Source: Pseudomonas sp. EpS/L25 (GTDB taxonomy: Bacteria; Pseudomonadota; Gammaproteobacteria; Pseudomonadales; Pseudomonadaceae). Taken from it: a stretch of DNA of 64,000 nucleotides. The notes under the pieces were generated by a model. The model saw only the letters and a program-made list of their open reading frames with translations. It had not been told where the DNA came from and did no database searches. The first letter of the stretch is position 1. Every line of letters begins with the position of its first letter. The stretch is from NCBI RefSeq assembly GCF_001512295.1, contig NZ_LNUP01000002.1:524027-588026 (forward strand), read 5' to 3'. The translations under genes were made by a program, and so were the position numbers. Shown in pieces: positions 41,204-55,625 of the stretch.

Positions 41204-42018
41204 TGCTGAAACAGCGAGTTATCACGGCGATGGTGCTGTTGCCCATCGCTCTGGCCGGGTTTTTCTGGCTGGAAGGGGCGGCGTTCGCGCTGTTCATCGG
41301 TGCGGTGGTGGTGCTGGGCGCCTGGGAATGGTCCCGCCTGGCCGGTCTCGAGGCGCAGCCCCTGCGCTGTGCCTACGCCGCCATCGTCGCGCTGGCGCTG
41401 TTGGTGTGCTGGACGCTTCCCGCGGGTGCTCACGGACTGCTGTTCATCAGCCTCGCCTGGTGGCTGTACGCGACCGTGCTGGTGCTGACCTATCCGGACA
41501 GTGCTCGCGCCTGGCAGGCGCCCTGGCGGCGGCTGCTCATCGGGCTGGTGGTGCTGGTCCCGGCCTGGCAGGGTCTGATGCTGCTCAAGGCGGCACCGGG
41601 CGGCAATCTGCTGATTCTCGAAGTGATGATGCTGGTCTGGCTGGCCGACATCTTCGCCTATTTCTCCGGACGGGCCTTTGGCAAGCGCAAGCTGGCGCCG
41701 GCCGTGAGCCCCGGCAAGAGCTGGGAAGGCCTCTATGGTGGCCTGGCCGCCGCGCTGGTCGCGACCCTGGTGCTCGGCCTGGTCCGCGGTTGGGGGCTGG
41801 GCGATCTGCTGCAGGCGCTCATCGGTGCCGCCTGCGTGGTGCTCATCTCCGTCGTCGGTGATCTCACCGAAAGCATGTTCAAGCGCCAGGCCGGCCTCAA
41901 GGACAGCAGCCAGCTGCTGCCGGGGCATGGCGGGGTGCTGGATCGTATCGACAGCCTGACGGCCGCGGTACCGCTGTTCGCGCTACTGCTCTGGTGGGCT
42001 GGCTGGGGTGTGCAGTGA
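41203..42018 (+). CDS. cdsA: Phosphatidate cytidylyltransferase CdsA
   Basis: 271-aa inner-membrane enzyme forming CDP-diacylglycerol for all phospholipids. There are several hydrophobic helices and the CDP-alcohol-type signature near the C terminus, [20 protein letters not shown] followed by [14 protein letters not shown] with metal-binding Asp residues. It overlaps uppS by 1 bp, and dxr begins inside its last codons. Confidence 0.96.
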   Translation: MLKQRVITAMVLLPIALAGFFWLEGAAFALFIGAVVVLGAWEWSRLAGLEAQPLRCAYAAIVALALLVCWTLPAGAHGLLFISLAWWLYATVLVLTYPDSARAWQAPWRRLLIGLVVLVPAWQGLMLLKAAPGGNLLILEVMMLVWLADIFAYFSGRAFGKRKLAPAVSPGKSWEGLYGGLAAALVATLVLGLVRGWGLGDLLQALIGAACVVLISVVGDLTESMFKRQAGLKDSSQLLPGHGGVLDRIDSLTAAVPLFALLLWWAGWGVQ

Positions 42019-43196
42019 GTCTCCAGCGCCTGTGCGTTCTTGGCGCCACCGGGTCCATCGGCGCCAGTACCCTGGACGTGGTGGCGCAGCATCCGCAGCG
42101 GTACGAAATCTTCGCCCTCAGCGGCCATCGCCGTCTGGATGAGCTGGCCGAACTCTGCCAGAGGTTCCGCCCGCGTTGCGTAGCCGTGCCGGATGAGGCT
42201 TCCGCCGAGCGCTTGCAGCTGCTGCTCCAGACGGCCGGCGCCTCGCCCGACATCCTCATCGGCGAGTCCGGGCTGGAGGCCATTGCCGCCCACCCGCAGG
42301 TCGATACCGTCATGGCGGCGATCGTCGGTGCGGCGGGCCTCAAGCCCACGCTGGCGGCGGTCAAGGCCGGCAAGCGGGTACTGCTCGCCAACAAGGAAGC
42401 GCTGGTCATGAGCGGTGCGCTGTTCATCGAGGCCGTGCGCGCCAGTGGCGCGACGCTGCTGCCGATCGACAGCGAGCACAATGCCATCTTCCAATGCCTG
42501 GCCGATCCTGCCACGCCGGGTCTGGCCGCCAAGGGCGTGCGTCGCATCCTGTTGACTGCCTCGGGTGGCCCCTTCCGCCAGACGCCTGCCGAGCTGTTGC
42601 GGGATGTCACTCCCGATCAGGCTTGTGCCCATCCCAAGTGGTCCATGGGGCGCAAGATCTCGGTGGATTCCGCGACCCTGATGAACAAGGGGCTCGAACT
42701 GATCGAGGCCTGCTGGTTGTTCGATGCCGCCCCGGCTCAGGTCGAAGTGGTCATCCATCCCCAGAGTGTCATCCACTCCCTGGTGGACTACGTGGACGGC
42801 TCGGTGCTGGCTCAGCTGGGCAATCCCGACATGCGTACGCCCATCGCCCATGCCCTGGCGTGGCCGGAACGCATAACGTCCGGCGTCGCGGCGCTCGATC
42901 TGTTCGAGATCGGTCGGCTCGAATTCGAGCGGCCCGATGAAGAGCGCTTTCCTTGTCTGCGCCTGGCGCGCGAGGCGGCCCAGGCGGGCGGCTGCCTGCC
43001 GGCGACGCTCAATGCGGCCAACGAAGTCGCCGTCGAGGCCTTCCTCGCAGGTCGGTTGGGCTTCACCGAAATCCCCCGGCTGATCGAATCGGTGCTCCAG
43101 CGCACGGTACCGTGCCCGGCGGACAATCTCGACACGGTCTTCGCGGCCGACGCCACCGCTCGGCGGTTGGCGCAGGCCTGGTTGTCGAGTCGCTGA
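42015..43196 (+). CDS. dxr: 1-deoxy-D-xylulose 5-phosphate reductoisomerase
   Basis: 393-aa NADPH enzyme of the MEP isoprenoid pathway, making MEP, the substrate used by IspD encoded at 62482. Motifs: [15 protein letters not shown] for [25 protein letters not shown] and [20 protein letters not shown]. It starts with GTG at 42015, overlapping the cdsA stop by 4 bp. Its isoprenoid products feed uppS upstream. Confidence 0.96.
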   Translation: MSLQRLCVLGATGSIGASTLDVVAQHPQRYEIFALSGHRRLDELAELCQRFRPRCVAVPDEASAERLQLLLQTAGASPDILIGESGLEAIAAHPQVDTVMAAIVGAAGLKPTLAAVKAGKRVLLANKEALVMSGALFIEAVRASGATLLPIDSEHNAIFQCLADPATPGLAAKGVRRILLTASGGPFRQTPAELLRDVTPDQACAHPKWSMGRKISVDSATLMNKGLELIEACWLFDAAPAQVEVVIHPQSVIHSLVDYVDGSVLAQLGNPDMRTPIAHALAWPERITSGVAALDLFEIGRLEFERPDEERFPCLRLAREAAQAGGCLPATLNAANEVAVEAFLAGRLGFTEIPRLIESVLQRTVPCPADNLDTVFAADATARRLAQAWLSSR

Positions 43197-43262
43197 TCCG
43201 GCGCCTCGACACCCGGTCCGCGAGTCCGCAGAATCTGCACACTGAGGTAGCGGAGGCAGCCA

Positions 43263-44615
43263 ATGTCCATCCTGTACACGATTCTGGGAACCCTGGTCGC
43301 CCTAGGCGTCCTGGTGACCATCCATGAGTACGGCCATTTCTGGACGGCGCGGCGTTGCGGCGTCAAGGTGCTGCGCTTCTCGGTAGGCTTCGGCAAGCCC
43401 CTGCTGCGCTGGCACGACCGCCACGGCACCGAATTCGTGGTCGCGGCCATTCCCCTGGGTGGCTACGTCAAGATGCTGGACGAACGCGAGGCGCCGGTGC
43501 CGCCAGAAGAGCAGCACGCCGCCTTCAATCGTAAGACCGTTCGCCAGCGTATCGCCATCGTCGCCGCCGGACCCATCGCCAACTTCCTGCTGGCCATCCT
43601 GTTCTTCTGGTTGCTGGCCATGCTGGGGTCCCAGCAGCCGCGTCCGGTGGTGGGTGCGGTCGTTGCCGGCACGCTGGCGGCCCAGGCGGGTATCCCGGTC
43701 GGCGCCGAATTGACCGCGGTCGACGATGAGCCGGTGGACAGCTGGTCGGCGGTCAACCTGCGACTGGTCGATCGGCTGGGCGAGAGCGGGCCGCTGCGGC
43801 TGAGCTACGTCGTTCCTGGCACCACGGCGGAGCAGGGTAGCGTCATCGAGCTGCAGTCCTGGCTGCGCGGTGCCGAGGATCCGGATCCCATCCAGGCCCT
43901 GGGGCTGCGACCCTGGCGGCCCCGCATGCCGGCGGTCTTCGCCGAACTCGATCCCGCGGGTCCTGCCCAGGCGGCCGGCTTGCAGACCGGCGACCGCCTG
44001 GTCGCCCTGGACGACCAGGCCATCGACGACTGGCAGCAGGCCGTGGAGTGGGTGAGGGCTCATCCCAATCGTCAGATCAAACTGACCTACGAGCGCCAGG
44101 GTCAGCAGCACGATGTCTCCCTGCGTCTGGGCGCGCGGCGGGTCGATAACGCCGAGGCGGGCTACCTCGGTGCCGGTGTGGCCCCGGTCAAGTGGCCCGC
44201 GGAAATGGTTCGCGAAATCAGCTACGGACCCGTGGCAGCCGTGGGCGAAGGCATTGCCCGTACCTGGCAGATGAGCGTGCTGACGCTGGTTTCCCTGAAG
44301 AAGATGCTCTTGGGAGAGCTGTCGGTAAAAAACTTGAGCGGGCCGATAACCATTGCTAAAGTGGCGGGCGCTTCCGCTCAGTCGGGCCTGGGGGATTTTC
44401 TCAATTTCCTGGCGTACTTGAGCATAAGCCTGGGGGTTCTGAATCTGTTGCCTATCCCCGTGCTCGACGGTGGTCACCTGGTGTTCTACTTCGTCGAGTG
44501 GATTCGCGGGCGGCCCTTGTCCGAGCGCGTGCAGACCTGGGGCATGCAGATCGGTATTAGCCTCGTCGTGGGTGTGATGCTGCTGGCCTTGGTCAATGAC
44601 CTCGGTCGCCTCTGA
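43263..44615 (+). CDS. rseP: Intramembrane site-2 metalloprotease RseP (MucP)
   Basis: 450-aa zinc protease of the inner membrane. The HExxH motif is H21-E-Y-G-H25 in the first helix; the third ligand lies in LLPIPVLDGGHLVFY near the C terminus. Two PDZ domains lie between (about 110-200 and 205-300). In Pseudomonas it makes the second cut in MucA after AlgW, releasing sigma AlgU; algW is at 25024. It follows dxr by 66 bp and is followed by a terminator before bamA. Confidence 0.96.
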   Translation: MSILYTILGTLVALGVLVTIHEYGHFWTARRCGVKVLRFSVGFGKPLLRWHDRHGTEFVVAAIPLGGYVKMLDEREAPVPPEEQHAAFNRKTVRQRIAIVAAGPIANFLLAILFFWLLAMLGSQQPRPVVGAVVAGTLAAQAGIPVGAELTAVDDEPVDSWSAVNLRLVDRLGESGPLRLSYVVPGTTAEQGSVIELQSWLRGAEDPDPIQALGLRPWRPRMPAVFAELDPAGPAQAAGLQTGDRLVALDDQAIDDWQQAVEWVRAHPNRQIKLTYERQGQQHDVSLRLGARRVDNAEAGYLGAGVAPVKWPAEMVREISYGPVAAVGEGIARTWQMSVLTLVSLKKMLLGELSVKNLSGPITIAKVAGASAQSGLGDFLNFLAYLSISLGVLNLLPIPVLDGGHLVFYFVEWIRGRPLSERVQTWGMQIGISLVVGVMLLALVNDLGRL

Positions 44616-44632
44616 CACTCTGCTGATTGCCG

Positions 44633-44666
44633 AATCTGCCGCCCAGTGCGGCAGATTCTTTATTTG
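44633..44666 (+). terminator. Terminator/attenuator between rseP and bamA
   Basis: GAATCTGCCGC and GCGGCAGATTC form an 11-bp perfect stem around CCAGT, followed by TTTATTT. A strong intrinsic terminator inside the envelope gene cluster implies partial termination or a separate promoter for bamA. Confidence 0.9.
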
Positions 44667-44688
44667 CCAGTTGGAATAAAAGGGACTC

Positions 44689-47058
44689 ATGAAACGCCTG
44701 CTGCTACCTGCGGTAATAGCCGCGCTGATGATCGGCGAGGTACACGCCGAGTCCTTCACCATCTCCGATATCCGTGTCAACGGACTGCAACGAGTATCGT
44801 CCGGCAGCGTCTTCGGTGCCCTGCCGCTGAACGTCGGCGAGGCCGTCGACGACAACAAGCTGGCCGAAGCCTCCCGGTCGCTGTTCCGCACCGGTTTCTT
44901 CCAGGACATCCAGTTGGGCCGTGACGGCAACGTCCTGGTGGTCAACGTCGTCGAGCGTCCGTCCATTTCCAGCATCACTTTGGAAGGGAACAAGGCGATC
45001 TCCACCGATGACCTGATGAAAGGGCTCAAGCAGGCCGGCCTCGCCGAAGGCGAGATATTCCAGCGCGCGACGCTCGAAGGCGTCCGCAACGAGCTGCTGC
45101 GCCAGTACGTCGCCCAGGGGCGCTATTCCGCCAGCATCGACACCGAGGTGGTGCCCCAGCCGCGCAACCGCGTGCAACTGAAGATCACCATCAACGAGGG
45201 CGAGGTGGCTACCATCTCCCACGTCAACGTGGTGGGCAACACGGTCTTCCCCGAAGACGATCTGACCTCGCTGTTCGAGCTCAAGCCGAGCAACTGGCTG
45301 TCGTTCTTCCGTAACGATGACAAGTACTCTCGGGAAAAGCTGTCGGGTGACCTGGAGCGACTGCGCTCCTACTACCTCGACCGTGGCTACATCAACATGG
45401 ACATCACCTCGACCCAGGTGTCCATCACGCCCGACAAGAAGCACGTCTACATCACGGTCAACGTCAACGAAGGGCAGAAGTACACCGTTCGTGAGGTAAA
45501 GCTGTCCGGTGACCTCAAAGTGCCGGAGGAAGAGCTGCGCAAGCTGATGCTGGTCCAGCCGGGCCAGGTCTTCTCGCGCAAGGTGATGACCACCACCTCG
45601 GACCTGATCACTCGCCGTCTGGGCAACGAGGGTTACACCTTCGCCAACGTCAACGGTCTGCCCGAGCCCCACGACGACGATCACAGCGTGTCCCTGACCT
45701 ACGTGGTCGATCCGGGCAAGCGCGCCTACGTCAATCGCATCAACTTCCGCGGTAACACCAAGACCGAGGACGAGGTGCTGCGTCGCGAGATGCGCCAGAT
45801 GGAAGGTGGTTGGGCTTCCACCTATCTCATCGACCAGTCCAAGACTCGTCTCGAGCGTCTGGGCTACTTCAAGGAGGTCAAGGTCGAGACGCCTCAGGTG
45901 CCTGGCACCGACGACATGGTCGACGTGAACTACAACGTCGAGGAGCAACCCTCCGGCTCCATCACCGCCAGCGTCGGCTTCGCCCAGAGCGCCGGCCTGA
46001 TCCTCGGTGGTTCCATCAGCCAGAACAACTTCCTGGGTACCGGTAACCAGGTCAGCATCGGTCTGACCCGCTCCCAGTACCAGAGCCGCTACAACTTCAG
46101 TTTCACCGATCCCTACTTCACGCCAGACGGCGTGAGCCTTGGCTACAACATCTTCTATCGCAGCACCGACTACAGCAAGCTGTACGACAGTGACGTCTCC
46201 TATTACTCGATCAACAGCCTGGGTACCGGTGTCACCCTGGGTTATCCGATCAGCGAGACCTCGCGTCTGACCTACGGGCTGAGCGTGCAGAACGACGAGA
46301 TCAACCCCGGTACCTACAGTGCCGACGAGATCTATGACTTCGTCGAGCGCGAAGGGAAGGACTTCACCAACTTCAAGGCCAGCATCGGCTGGTCGAGCTC
46401 CACGCTCAACCGTGGCGTCTTGCCGACCCGGGGTGCTTCCCAGAGCCTGACCGGCCAGATCACCATCCCCGGCAGCGACCTGAGCTTCTACAAGCTCGAC
46501 TACCGTGGCCAGCTGTTCACGCCGCTGACCGATAACACCGCGTTGCGCTTCCACACCGAGCTGGGTTACGGCGACGGCTATGGCAGCACCGATGGCCTGC
46601 CGTTCTACGAGAACTACTACGCCGGTGGTTTCAACTCCGTGCGCGGCTTCGAAGACAGCAGCCTGGGCCCACGCACCACGCCGCCGGGGAATCCGCCGAC
46701 CTATGGCGCCCAGGGTCAGGGCTACCGCGATCGCGACAAGTCCGAGGCCTTCGGTGGTAACGTCCTCATCACCGGCGGCGTGGAATATCTCTTCCCGCTA
46801 CCCTTCGTGAAGGATCAGAAGTCCCTGCGCACCGTGCTGTTCTGGGACGTGGGTAACGTGTTCAGCACCAAGTGCTATCTGAACACCACGCAGAATTGCG
46901 GCGACGTCAGCCTCTCGAACATGGCGAGCTCGGTCGGCGTCGGTTTGACCTGGGTAACCGCCCTGGGTCCGCTGAGCTTCAGCCTCGGCGTGCCGGTCAA
47001 GAAGCCGGGCAATTCCGATCCGCAGGTCTTCCAGTTCTCGCTGGGTCAGACGTTCTGA
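44689..47058 (+). CDS. bamA: Outer membrane protein assembly factor BamA
   Basis: 789-aa essential core of the BAM complex. A signal peptide (MKRLLLPAVIAALMIGEVHA) precedes five POTRA domains (about 22-420) and a 16-strand beta-barrel. The L6-type motif VRGFEDSSLGP is visible (NSVRGFEDSS), and the protein ends in Phe (SLGQTF), the standard outer-membrane signature. The chaperone gene skp follows 38 bp later, and lpxD after that. The upstream hairpin suggests tuned expression. Confidence 0.98.
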   Translation: MKRLLLPAVIAALMIGEVHAESFTISDIRVNGLQRVSSGSVFGALPLNVGEAVDDNKLAEASRSLFRTGFFQDIQLGRDGNVLVVNVVERPSISSITLEGNKAISTDDLMKGLKQAGLAEGEIFQRATLEGVRNELLRQYVAQGRYSASIDTEVVPQPRNRVQLKITINEGEVATISHVNVVGNTVFPEDDLTSLFELKPSNWLSFFRNDDKYSREKLSGDLERLRSYYLDRGYINMDITSTQVSITPDKKHVYITVNVNEGQKYTVREVKLSGDLKVPEEELRKLMLVQPGQVFSRKVMTTTSDLITRRLGNEGYTFANVNGLPEPHDDDHSVSLTYVVDPGKRAYVNRINFRGNTKTEDEVLRREMRQMEGGWASTYLIDQSKTRLERLGYFKEVKVETPQVPGTDDMVDVNYNVEEQPSGSITASVGFAQSAGLILGGSISQNNFLGTGNQVSIGLTRSQYQSRYNFSFTDPYFTPDGVSLGYNIFYRSTDYSKLYDSDVSYYSINSLGTGVTLGYPISETSRLTYGLSVQNDEINPGTYSADEIYDFVEREGKDFTNFKASIGWSSSTLNRGVLPTRGASQSLTGQITIPGSDLSFYKLDYRGQLFTPLTDNTALRFHTELGYGDGYGSTDGLPFYENYYAGGFNSVRGFEDSSLGPRTTPPGNPPTYGAQGQGYRDRDKSEAFGGNVLITGGVEYLFPLPFVKDQKSLRTVLFWDVGNVFSTKCYLNTTQNCGDVSLSNMASSVGVGLTWVTALGPLSFSLGVPVKKPGNSDPQVFQFSLGQTF

Positions 47059-47096
47059 CCCAGGCTACACCTTTGCGCTTCACGCAGGAGTCAACT

Positions 47097-47600
47097 GTGC
47101 ACAAGTACACCCGTTACGCTCTGTTCGCTGCCGTTCTCGTCGCTGCTCCGGTGTTCGCCGACACCAAGATCGCGGTCCTCAACTATCAGATGGCCCTGCT
47201 GGAATCGGACGCCGCCAAGAAGTACGCGGTCGACTCCGAGAAGAAGTTCGGTCCCCAGCTGAACAAGCTCAAGACCCTGGAAAGCTCCGCCAAGGACATC
47301 CAGGACCGGCTGAACAAGGGCGGCGACAAGATGGCCGAGGCCGAGCGTACCCGTCTGGAGAACGACTTCCGCCAGAAGGCACGTGACTTCCAGTTCCAGT
47401 CCAAGGAACTCAACGACGCCAAGGCTGCCTCCGATCGCGACATGCTCAAGCTGCTCAAGCCGCGCCTGGACAAGGCCGTGGAAGAGGTGTTGAAGAAGGG
47501 CGATTACGATCTGGTACTCGAGCGTGGTGCCGTGGTCGACGTGAAGCCGCAGTACGACATCACCCGCCAGGTGATCGAGCGGATGAACGCAGGTCGTTAA
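47097..47600 (+). CDS. skp: Periplasmic chaperone Skp/OmpH
   Basis: 167-aa OmpH-family chaperone that holds unfolded outer-membrane proteins for BamA. A signal peptide is present ([20 protein letters not shown]), then [20 protein letters not shown] and a long charged helical hairpin (about 50-130) that forms the tentacles. It starts with GTG at 47097 after CAGGAG. The stop overlaps the lpxD start by 1 bp. Confidence 0.94.
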   Translation: MHKYTRYALFAAVLVAAPVFADTKIAVLNYQMALLESDAAKKYAVDSEKKFGPQLNKLKTLESSAKDIQDRLNKGGDKMAEAERTRLENDFRQKARDFQFQSKELNDAKAASDRDMLKLLKPRLDKAVEEVLKKGDYDLVLERGAVVDVKPQYDITRQVIERMNAGR

Positions 47601-48673
47601 TGAGCCATCCGACCTTCACGCTGGGCGAACTGGCGCAGTGGCTGGAAAGCCGCCAGTTGACCGCGGAGTTGCGCGGATCGCCCGAGCGCGTGGTGACCGG
47701 CCTGGCCACCCTGCCGGAAGCCGGTCCCGACCAGTTGAGTTTCCTCGCCAATCCGCAATACCGCCGTTACCTGCCCGATACCCGGGCTGGTGCGGTGCTG
47801 TTGTCGGAAAAGGACGCCGACGGCTATGCCGGCGACGCCCTGATCCTGGCCAACCCCTATCTCGCCTACGCGCGGTTGTCCCATCTGTTCGACCGCAAGC
47901 CGCGTAGCGCGGCTGGCATCCATCCCACGGCCGTGGTCGCGGCGGATGCCGTCGTCGATCCGACCGCCGCCATCGGTCCCTACGTGGTGATCGAGGCGCA
48001 GGCACGGATCGGTGCCGGTGTCAGCCTGGGTGCCCACTGCGTGGTGGGTGCGCGTAGCGTCATCGGCGCCGACAGCTGGCTGGCGCCACGGGTCACCCTC
48101 TATCACGACGTGATCCTCGGCGAACGCGCCGTGGTGCAGTCCGGGGCCGTAATCGGGGCCGAAGGCTTCGGTTTCGCCAACGAGCGTGGCCAGTGGCAGA
48201 AGATCGCCCAGTTGGGTGGCGTGTTGATCGGTGATGACGTCGAGATAGGTGCCAATACCACCATTGATCGTGGCGCCCTGGCCAATACCGTCATCAGCGA
48301 CGGCGTCAAGCTGGATAACCAGATCATGATCGCGCACAACGTCCAGGTCGGTGAGCACACCGCCATGGCTGCCTGCGTGGGCATTTCCGGCAGTACCAAG
48401 ATCGGCAAGCACTGCACCATCGCCGGTGGCGTGGGCATGGTTGGTCACATCGAGGTATGCGACAACGTCTTCGTCACCGGCATGACCATGGTGACGCGCT
48501 CCATCACCGAGCCAGGCGCCTATTCCTCCGGTACGGCCATGCAGCCGGCCGGGGAATGGAAGAAGAGCGCGGCGCGCATTCGCCACCTCGACGACATGGC
48601 TCGCCGTCTGCAACATCTGGAAAAAATCGTTGCTACCGTGACCTCGCGGGATGACGCTGCTTCTGATGCTTGA
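47600..48673 (+). CDS. lpxD: UDP-3-O-acylglucosamine N-acyltransferase LpxD
   Basis: 357-aa acyltransferase of lipid A synthesis, adding the second 3-hydroxyacyl chain at N2. It has an N-terminal uridine-binding domain ([16 protein letters not shown]) and a left-handed beta-helix of hexapeptide repeats (about 105-300) with catalytic His in [17 protein letters not shown]. The C-terminal helix ends at DDAASDA. It sits between skp and fabZ, the standard order. Confidence 0.97.
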   Translation: MSHPTFTLGELAQWLESRQLTAELRGSPERVVTGLATLPEAGPDQLSFLANPQYRRYLPDTRAGAVLLSEKDADGYAGDALILANPYLAYARLSHLFDRKPRSAAGIHPTAVVAADAVVDPTAAIGPYVVIEAQARIGAGVSLGAHCVVGARSVIGADSWLAPRVTLYHDVILGERAVVQSGAVIGAEGFGFANERGQWQKIAQLGGVLIGDDVEIGANTTIDRGALANTVISDGVKLDNQIMIAHNVQVGEHTAMAACVGISGSTKIGKHCTIAGGVGMVGHIEVCDNVFVTGMTMVTRSITEPGAYSSGTAMQPAGEWKKSAARIRHLDDMARRLQHLEKIVATVTSRDDAASDA

Positions 48674-48718
48674 TTGCGCATCGGATGTTTCCCCTTTTTG
48701 AACAGGCCTTCCCCGACC

Positions 48719-49155
<437 letters not shown>

Positions 49156-49159
<4 letters not shown>

Positions 49160-49932
49160 CGTTGATCGACTCCAGGGCTATCGTCGACCCCCAGGCACGG
49201 CTCGCCGCCGATGTCCAGGTCGGCCCCTGGTCGATCATCGGGCCGGATGTCGAGATAGGCGAGGGGACCGTGATAGGTCCGCACGTCATTCTCAAGGGCC
49301 CGACCGTCATTGGTCGTCACAACCGGATTTACCAGTTTTCCTCGATCGGCGAAGACACGCCCGATCTGAAGTACCGGGGTGAGCCGACACGGCTGCGTAT
49401 CGGCGATCACAACGTCATTCGCGAAGGGGTCACCATCCATCGCGGTACTGTGCAGGATCGTGAAGAGACCACCATCGGTGACCACAATCTGCTGATGGCC
49501 TATGTGCACATCGGGCACGACAGCGTGATCGGCAACCATTGCATCCTGGTCAACAACACTGCGCTCGCCGGGCACGTGCATGTGGACGACTGGGCGATCC
49601 TGTCCGGCTATACCCTGGTGCACCAGTTCTGCCGCATCGGCGCCCACAGCTTCTCGGGCATGGGTACCGCGATCGGTAAGGACGTACCGGCCTACGTGAC
49701 GGTGTTCGGCAACCCGGCCGAAGCGCGCAGCATGAACTTCGAAGGCATGCGTCGGCGTGGTTTTTCGACCGAGGCCATCCAGACGCTGCGGCGCTGCTAC
49801 AAGGTGGTCTACCGCCAGGGCCTGACCGTCGACGAGGCCCTGCGCGAACTGGAGCCCGTGGCCCAGCAATTTCCCGAAGTGGCGGTGTTCCGCGATTCCA
49901 TCCAGAGTGCCACGCGTGGCATCACCCGCTGA
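49156..49932 (+). CDS. lpxA: UDP-N-acetylglucosamine acyltransferase LpxA
   Basis: 258-aa first enzyme of lipid A synthesis. Left-handed beta-helix hexapeptide repeats run from about residue 8 to 185; the catalytic His lies in [16 protein letters not shown]. The C-terminal helical part includes [20 protein letters not shown]. It overlaps fabZ by 4 bp and lpxB by about 17 bp, showing tight coupling in the lpx cluster. Confidence 0.97.
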
Positions 49933-51076
49933 GTTCGCCCAGCGTCCCCTGCGGGTGGCGCTGGTGGCAGGAGAGGCGTCGGGTGACCTGCTGGGCGCCG
50001 GTCTCATGCAGGCGTTGCGCGCGCAGCATCCGCACATCGAATTCATGGGCGTCGGCGGACCGCGGATGGAAGCCGAGGGCCTGGTATCCGAGTTTCCCAT
50101 GGAGCGCCTGGCGGTCATGGGGCTGGTCGAGGTGCTTGGTCGTCTGCGTGAACTCCTGGGTCGGCGCAAGGCGCTGATCGCCCAGTTGCTCGCGGCTCGA
50201 CCGGACGTCTTCATCGGCATCGATGCCCCGGATTTCGTCCTGGAGATCGAGGCCCAGCTGCATGGTGCCGGGATACCAGCGGTGCACTACGTCAGTCCTT
50301 CGGTGTGGGCCTGGCGGCAAAAGCGGGTGCTGAAGATTCGCGACGGCTGCGACCTGATGCTGACCCTGTTCCCCTTCGAAGCCCGCTTCTACGAAGAGCA
50401 GCGGGTGCCGGTGCGCTTCGTTGGCCATCCGCTGGCCGACACCATTCCCTTCGACAGCGACCGCCGGGCGGCCAGGCAGTCCCTGGGGCTGCCGGAAGAG
50501 GGGAAGGTTATCGCCCTGCTGCCTGGTAGTCGCGGTGGTGAGGTGGGGCGCCTGGGTGCGCTATTCCTGGATGCTGCGGCGCTATTGTTGGCCAAGCGTC
50601 CCGACGTGCGCTTCGTGCTGCCCTGTGCCAATGCCGCGCGGCGGGCGCAGGTGGAGCAACTGCTGGAAGGGCGACCGCCTTTGCCGCTGCTGTTGACCGA
50701 TGGTCGTTCCCACGAGGTACTGGCCGCCTGTGATGGCGTGCTGATCGCTTCGGGCACCGCGACCCTGGAAACGTTGCTGTTCAAGCGGCCCATGGTGGTG
50801 GCCTATCGGGTGGCACCCCTGACCTATCTGATCCTCAAGCAGTTGGTGAAGAGTCCCTATATCTCGCTGCCCAACCTGCTGGCTGGGCGCAAGCTGGTGC
50901 CCGAGTTGATCCAGCACGAGGCGACGCCGGAGCACCTGGTGGCCGAGCTGCTGCCATTGCTGGAGCGGCCGGAGCAGCAGACCGACAGTTTCGCTGCCAT
51001 CCATCACAGCCTGAGACGCGATGCGTCGGTACAGGCGGCCAGCGCCGTGCTAGCGCTCTTGCGGGAGCGCGGCTGA
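49916..51076 (+). CDS. lpxB: Lipid-A-disaccharide synthase LpxB
   Basis: 386-aa GT19 glycosyltransferase joining UDP-2,3-diacylglucosamine and lipid X. Motifs: [34 protein letters not shown] and [13 protein letters not shown]. The start is probably GTG 49916 with AGAG 8 bp upstream; GTG 49907 is also possible, and both overlap lpxA. The rnhB ATG overlaps its stop by 1 bp. Confidence 0.95.
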   Translation: MASPAEFAQRPLRVALVAGEASGDLLGAGLMQALRAQHPHIEFMGVGGPRMEAEGLVSEFPMERLAVMGLVEVLGRLRELLGRRKALIAQLLAARPDVFIGIDAPDFVLEIEAQLHGAGIPAVHYVSPSVWAWRQKRVLKIRDGCDLMLTLFPFEARFYEEQRVPVRFVGHPLADTIPFDSDRRAARQSLGLPEEGKVIALLPGSRGGEVGRLGALFLDAAALLLAKRPDVRFVLPCANAARRAQVEQLLEGRPPLPLLLTDGRSHEVLAACDGVLIASGTATLETLLFKRPMVVAYRVAPLTYLILKQLVKSPYISLPNLLAGRKLVPELIQHEATPEHLVAELLPLLERPEQQTDSFAAIHHSLRRDASVQAASAVLALLRERG

Positions 51077-51711
51077 TGCAGCTGGGGCTGGATTTCAACC
51101 TAGTGGAGGCGCTGGTTGCCGGGGTGGACGAAGTGGGTCGCGGTCCGCTGTGCGGCGCCGTAGTCACGGCTGCGGTGATCCTCGATCCGGGTAAGCCCAT
51201 TCTAGGGCTGAACGATTCGAAGAAGCTGTCGCTGACTCGCCGTGAGGCCCTGTTCGACGAAATCCAGGAAAAGGCCCTGGCCTGGTGCGTTGCCCGGGCC
51301 GAGGTCGCCGAGATCGACAGGTTGAACATCCTGCACGCCACCATGCTGGCCATGCAGCGCGCCGTGGAAGGCCTGGCGGTCCAGCCACGGTTGGCGTTGA
51401 TCGATGGCAATCGCTGTCCCAAGCTGGCCGTGCCCAGTTCGCCGGTGGTGAAGGGCGATAGCCAGGTGCCGGCGATCGCCGCCGCCTCGATCCTGGCCAA
51501 GGTGACCCGCGACCGCGAAATGCAGGTCTTGGATGCGCTCTATCCGGGCTACGGCCTGGCCGGCCACAAGGGCTATCCCACGGCCGAGCATCTGGATGCC
51601 CTCCGGCGCCTGGGGCCGACGCCCATTCACCGGCGTTCCTTCGCGCCGGTACGGGACGCCTGGCTGGCGCTCGAGACCCAGGCCTCGACCCAGATCATCG
51701 CGACCTACTGA
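51076..51711 (+). CDS. rnhB: Ribonuclease HII
   Basis: 211-aa RNase H type 2 that removes ribonucleotides and RNA primers from DNA. The signature [20 protein letters not shown] holds the first Asp and Glu; further acidic residues follow in ALIDGN and DALYPGYG. It is the last gene of the pyrH-to-rnhB run. Element D starts 25 bp after its stop. Confidence 0.97.
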   Translation: MQLGLDFNLVEALVAGVDEVGRGPLCGAVVTAAVILDPGKPILGLNDSKKLSLTRREALFDEIQEKALAWCVARAEVAEIDRLNILHATMLAMQRAVEGLAVQPRLALIDGNRCPKLAVPSSPVVKGDSQVPAIAAASILAKVTRDREMQVLDALYPGYGLAGHKGYPTAEHLDALRRLGPTPIHRRSFAPVRDAWLALETQASTQIIATY

Positions 51712-51736
51712 CAGCCGTCGCAGCGGTCTGCCCCTA

Positions 51737-51893
51737 GGCTTATGTCTGAAAAGTGCCTGTGCTCGGCCATGTGGCGTTAATAGTCCGCTGGGTCGCCAGT
51801 CCGATCGGAATGCTCATTTACCATCCGTAAACTCCGCTTCCTCACGGATTTTTGCCAAGCCTGACCGTCACTCGACTACTTTTCAGACAAGCC
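51737..51893 (+). repeat. Palindromic intergenic element, copy D (subfamily 2)
   Basis: 157 bp between rnhB and dnaE. Ends GGCTTATGTCTGAAAAGT and ACTTTTCAGACAAGCC pair perfectly apart from an extra AT. The apical core matches the other copies (GGAATGCTCATTTACCATCC then GTAAACTCCGCTTCCTCA), hairpin TTTAC-CATCC-GTAAA. The middle stem has a different sequence from copies B and C (AGTCCG with CGGATT) but still pairs. An unpaired GTT lies on the left side. Confidence 0.85.
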
Positions 51894-51910
51894 CAGGCTC
51901 GACTATCCGG

Positions 51911-51916
51911 TACAAT
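51911..51916 (+). promoter_or_regulatory. Candidate -10 box for dnaE
   Basis: TACAAT 32 bp before the dnaE start, followed by CTCGCGCC. Any -35 would fall at the right end of element D (near CAGACAAGCC), so the element may contribute to this promoter. No good -35 match is visible. Confidence 0.4.
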
Positions 51917-51947
51917 CTCGCGCCTCAAGCATCAAGGGGTCTTTGCC

Positions 51948-55469
<3,522 letters not shown>

Positions 55470-55472
55470 TGC

Positions 55473-55491
55473 GGAGCGCCCTGCGCGCTCC
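55473..55491 (+). terminator. Possible weak terminator after dnaE
   Basis: GGAGCGC and GCGCTCC form a 7-bp stem around CCTGC, 4 bp after the stop. The downstream TTGCCCGTTT is only partly T-rich. Confidence 0.4.
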
Positions 55492-55625
55492 TTGCCCGTT
55501 TCCGTCAGGAGTCGGTTGGCCGTCTCGTACGGCCGCAGTCTCGACCTGTTGCGCGCTATCCCTTAAGGTATGCGCCCCGGCCCCTGGCTCTCCCTTTAGC
55601 TTGCAGAACGCAAAAACGGATGCCC

